The notes under the pieces: model-generated
The model's database searches: none
The model's input: only the letters and a program-made list of their open reading frames with translations
Told to the model about the DNA's origin: nothing
DNA from: Bacteroidota bacterium
GTDB lineage: Bacteria > Bacteroidota > Ignavibacteria > Kryptoniales > JAKASW01
DNA: 33,328 nucleotides
Assembly: GCA_021845665.1 (NCBI GenBank)
Contig: JAJZVO010000048.1
Location: 1 to 33,328 of the forward strand
Direction of reading: 5' to 3'
Position numbers and translations under genes: made by a program
Part shown: piece by piece, positions 31,760 to 33,328 of the stretch
Numbering within the stretch: position 1 is the stretch's first letter
Layout: each line of letters opens with the position of its first letter

Positions 31760-31970
31760 GATCACAATTATTTATATGTTCGGGATCCCGTCCGCGCTCA
31801 TGCGCGAACCGGGAAATCACTCGCTCCCGATGAATAAGAGGTGTGATGAGATCGAATACTGCCAGGCAAAACAGGATAACTCTCCTCACATAACTGATCA
31901 CTCAGCACCGGACTCGTGGTCCGCAGATTCCTTGGGATCAATTACGGCCGACAAACTGTCCTCCACCTGA
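31760..31970 (+). pseudogene. AbiEii C-terminal relic
   Basis: One frame (from about 31830) reads KRCDEIEYCQAKQD, ITDHSAP, SWSAD and SITADKLSST. This lines up with the end of the locus 2 AbiEii protein (KRFDAIDYSQAKQD, ITDHSAV, LWSTD, SITADKLICG), and the DNA is also clearly similar. Upstream the match continues only in pieces (ARTGKSLAPDE in another frame around 31800), so deletions and frameshifts have occurred. The rest of the gene is gone. Confidence 0.8.
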
Positions 31971-32025
31971 TCTTTCACTCACAACTGTACCATGATAGGA
32001 GCGCTTTTCAGGCAAAATCCCATGG

Positions 32026-32047
32026 CGATTATATGGCGATACGCTTA
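32026..32047 (+). repeat. Direct repeat copy A, possible integrase arm site
   Basis: CGATTATATGGCGATACGCT followed by TA. It is nearly the same as 32281-32302, and the two flank the tRNA-Met fragment. The spacing and place next to the recombinase gene fit arm-type binding sites. Confidence 0.55.
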
Positions 32048-32150
32048 GACATTTGTGTATCGGTACCTATCATCAGGTATCACGGAGTCCCTCTAATCAC
32101 AACGGAATCGCTGTTTCTGAACTATACGATCATGCCAAAGATGCCCTCAC

Positions 32151-32200
32151 GCTGACTCATAATCAGCGGGTCGGGGGTTCAAGTCCCTCAGGGCCCACCA
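32151..32200 (+). other. 3' half of a tRNA-Met (CAT) gene, probable att site
   Basis: Anticodon arm GCTGA-CTCATAA-TCAGC (32151-32167; anticodon CAT), variable loop GGGTC, T-arm GGGGG-TTCAAGT-CCCTC (32173-32189), 3' acceptor strand AGGGCCC, discriminator A and encoded CCA (32198-32200). The 5' acceptor strand (GGGCCCT) and D-arm are missing upstream. This is the usual footprint of a tyrosine-recombinase element that integrates into the 3' half of a tRNA gene. Confidence 0.85.
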
Positions 32201-32201
32201 G

Positions 32202-32238
32202 AAAATCCCGCAGATCAATCTGGTCTGCGGGATTTTTT
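32202..32238 (+). terminator. Rho-independent terminator after tRNA-Met fragment
   Basis: Perfect 13-bp stem AAAATCCCGCAGA (32202-32214) / TCTGCGGGATTTT (32224-32236) with a 9-base loop and a T-run. Its A-rich start makes it effective on the minus strand as well, so it can also end the recombinase transcript. Confidence 0.88.
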
Positions 32239-32280
32239 GTGCCTTCATCTCTCGAGACCATGATCAAAGAAATCCTATAC

Positions 32281-32302
32281 CGATTATATGCCGATACGTT
32301 TT
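32281..32302 (+). repeat. Direct repeat copy B, possible integrase arm site
   Basis: CGATTATATGCCGATACGTT followed by TT. It differs from copy A at only a few positions. It overlaps the 3' end of the recombinase gene. Confidence 0.55.
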
Positions 32303-33095
32303 AGTATTTTAGGACCTTAACAGCAGAGAGAAGTGGGTCAGGCTGAAGGTGAGCATAAGTCCTGGCCGTTGTCTCGATCGATCTGTGTCCCAGTATCTTC
32401 TGAATGAAATACAGACTCACGCCGCTCATTGCCAGGTGAGAGGCGAACGTATGTCTGAGGCTATGGAAGTGGAACCGAGAGTCCAGGCCGGCAAGATCAC
32501 AGTATTCCTTGAACTTCTTATTCGCTGTGCCAGTATCCACCTGTTTCATATCGATTCGGACAAAGACGAAAGGTGAGTGGTCGACCCGGGCCCGGAGCGC
32601 GAGAAGATCGGCCAGCTTTGGATGTAACGGGACTGTCCTCTCCCTCTTCGACTTAGTCGTAAAGTACTCAGTGTTCCTCACCCGAATCTTCATTCCCACA
32701 AAATCGATATCGTCCCAACTCAAGTTTCTTATGTCGCTGACACGCATTCCCGTGTAAAGCCCTGTCTCTATTGCATCCCTATACAATCCCGATTCCATGA
32801 CCTTTCGCAGTTTTTCGATGTCTTCCGAGGTCAAGAAAGGGCTCTCCTTTTCAGGAATCCTAACGAGATGGACATCCTTCAAGGGGTTCTCCTCCAGGTA
32901 GTTCCAGCTCACGGCCTTGCTAAATGCTGCTTTGAGATGACGAAGGATGATATTTACGGAAGTCGGAGCGTAATCCTTCAGGAGTGTCGACTTGAATTGT
33001 TCCATTCGTTGGGTCGTCAGGGGGTCTGCGACAAATTTGTGATTGGTCTTGCATTTTGTGATGGTTCTGGGCATGTTCTGAATGCTTATAGGCAA
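32301..33095 (-). CDS. Tyrosine recombinase/phage-type integrase, N-terminally short
   Basis: Site-specific recombinase of up to 264 residues. The catalytic set is complete: Arg118 (TGMRVSD), Lys148 (TTKSKRERT), His211 and Arg214 (HSLRHTF), His237 (LGHRSIE) and nucleophile Tyr247 (TARTYAHL). The core-binding helices are only partly present (EQFKSTLLKDYAPTSVNI onward). About 60-90 N-terminal residues usual for such integrases are absent: a TAG stands directly before the TTG at 33095, and ATG 33074 is the next start. A DUF6788-like gene begins 20 bp away on the other strand, so the 5' end was probably replaced by a later insertion. The recombinase may be defective in arm binding. Confidence 0.85.
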   Translation of the reverse strand: MPISIQNMPRTITKCKTNHKFVADPLTTQRMEQFKSTLLKDYAPTSVNIILRHLKAAFSKAVSWNYLEENPLKDVHLVRIPEKESPFLTSEDIEKLRKVMESGLYRDAIETGLYTGMRVSDIRNLSWDDIDFVGMKIRVRNTEYFTTKSKRERTVPLHPKLADLLALRARVDHSPFVFVRIDMKQVDTGTANKKFKEYCDLAGLDSRFHFHSLRHTFASHLAMSGVSLYFIQKILGHRSIETTARTYAHLQPDPLLSAVKVLKY

Positions 33096-33114
33096 CTAGA
33101 AGAGAGGAGATCTA

Positions 33115-33328
33115 TGGGAAATACCATCGAAAGCTTGCTGGGGAAACGGGAGGAGATTTTAAGAGAGATATCGGGGCTAGGAGAATTTCGCCGAGGAACG
33201 GTGTCGGCAAGTTACCGTAAGTGCGGGAAACCGGGGTGCCGGTGCGCACGGGAAGGAGAGAAGGGTCACGGGCCGCAGTATCTGTGGAACGGGACGAAGG
33301 GAGGGAAGAGTTTTGCGAAGAATCTGCA
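33115..33328 (+). CDS. DUF6788-like protein, 5' part only (cut by window edge)
   Basis: The first 71 codons from ATG 33115, with GAGGAG upstream. The N-terminus is a charged helix (IESLLGKREEILREISGLGE), followed by RRGTVSASYRKCGKPGCRCA, whose CxxxxCxC cluster is likely metal-binding, then HGPQYLWNGT. This pattern resembles DUF6788 proteins, often found with transposon-like genes. It starts only 20 bp from the recombinase frame on the opposite strand. Confidence 0.65.

Larger units (their letters stand above)
31597..32300. other. Gene-poor interval with mobile-element remnants
   Basis: About 700 bp behind enolase without an intact gene. It contains the hairpin, a tRNA D-arm-like word (31724-31736), an AbiEii relic, a repeat possibly used by the integrase, the tRNA-Met 3' half and its terminator. 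All are listed separately. Confidence 0.7.

Noticed and set aside
1-33328. CRISPR array
   Set aside because: No regularly spaced repeats were seen; the short repeats at 10905, 16871 and 32026/32281 are not array-like.

Overview
The window is a bacterial chromosome segment. Its centre is a one-directional gene cluster of about 25 kb (6480 to 31596, all + strand) that looks like a fluoride-response island. Three clear fluoride (crcB-motif) riboswitches lie at about 6518, 8459 and 11438, and a fourth, divergent candidate lies at about 12383. They sit in front of a dynamin-like GTPase, a small C2H2-type protein, the fluoride channel gene crcB, and a Hyf/complex-I-like membrane operon. Visible Shine-Dalgarno sites, a NagB/PIG-L fusion protein and intergenic AT-rich 'TTTAG' repeats would fit the Bacteroidota/Ignavibacteria (FCB) side of the tree. 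That placement is only an inference.

Layout. Positions 1-2574 (minus strand) hold an NRAMP-like metal transporter cut by the window edge and an OmpR-type two-component pair. Positions 3012-6413 hold two abiE-type toxin-antitoxin loci in opposite orientation. Both AbiEii toxin genes are broken by in-frame stops, and a fragment of tRNA-Asp lies between the two loci. Positions 6480-12316 hold riboswitch 1 and the dynamin-like GTPase, riboswitch 2 and a run of small Cys-rich proteins (C2H2, two DUF6062-like, an orphan, a zinc-ribbon protein), then riboswitch 3 with crcB and a DUF190 gene. Positions 12317-19285 hold the divergent riboswitch candidate and six Hyf-like genes. Positions 19287-31596 hold a PAP2 phosphatase, an MFS transporter, S-adenosylmethionine synthetase, inorganic pyrophosphatase, a metallophosphoesterase, a second DUF190, an exported HAD acid phosphatase, the NagB/PIG-L fusion, two MutS-like ATPases and enolase. 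Positions 31597-33328 are mobile-element debris: an AbiEii relic, the 3' half of a tRNA-Met, repeats that may be integrase arm sites, an N-terminally short tyrosine recombinase and the start of a DUF6788-like gene.

How the parts may work together. CrcB exports fluoride. Enolase and family I pyrophosphatase are classic fluoride-inhibited Mg enzymes, so extra copies would restore lost activity; MetK, also a Mg enzyme, may be a further case. The phosphatases, the MutS-like pair, the DUF190 proteins and the Hyf-like complex are likely accessory functions. The most unusual point is the Hyf-like complex. Its membrane proton-channel subunits keep their key charged residues, but the large subunit lacks Ni-binding cysteines, the NuoB-like subunit has no cysteine at all, and no ferredoxin-like subunit is encoded. 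It therefore looks like a redox-silent relative of complex I under fluoride control. The surrounding abiE remnants, tRNA fragments and integrase suggest that the region was assembled by, or has repeatedly received, integrating elements.
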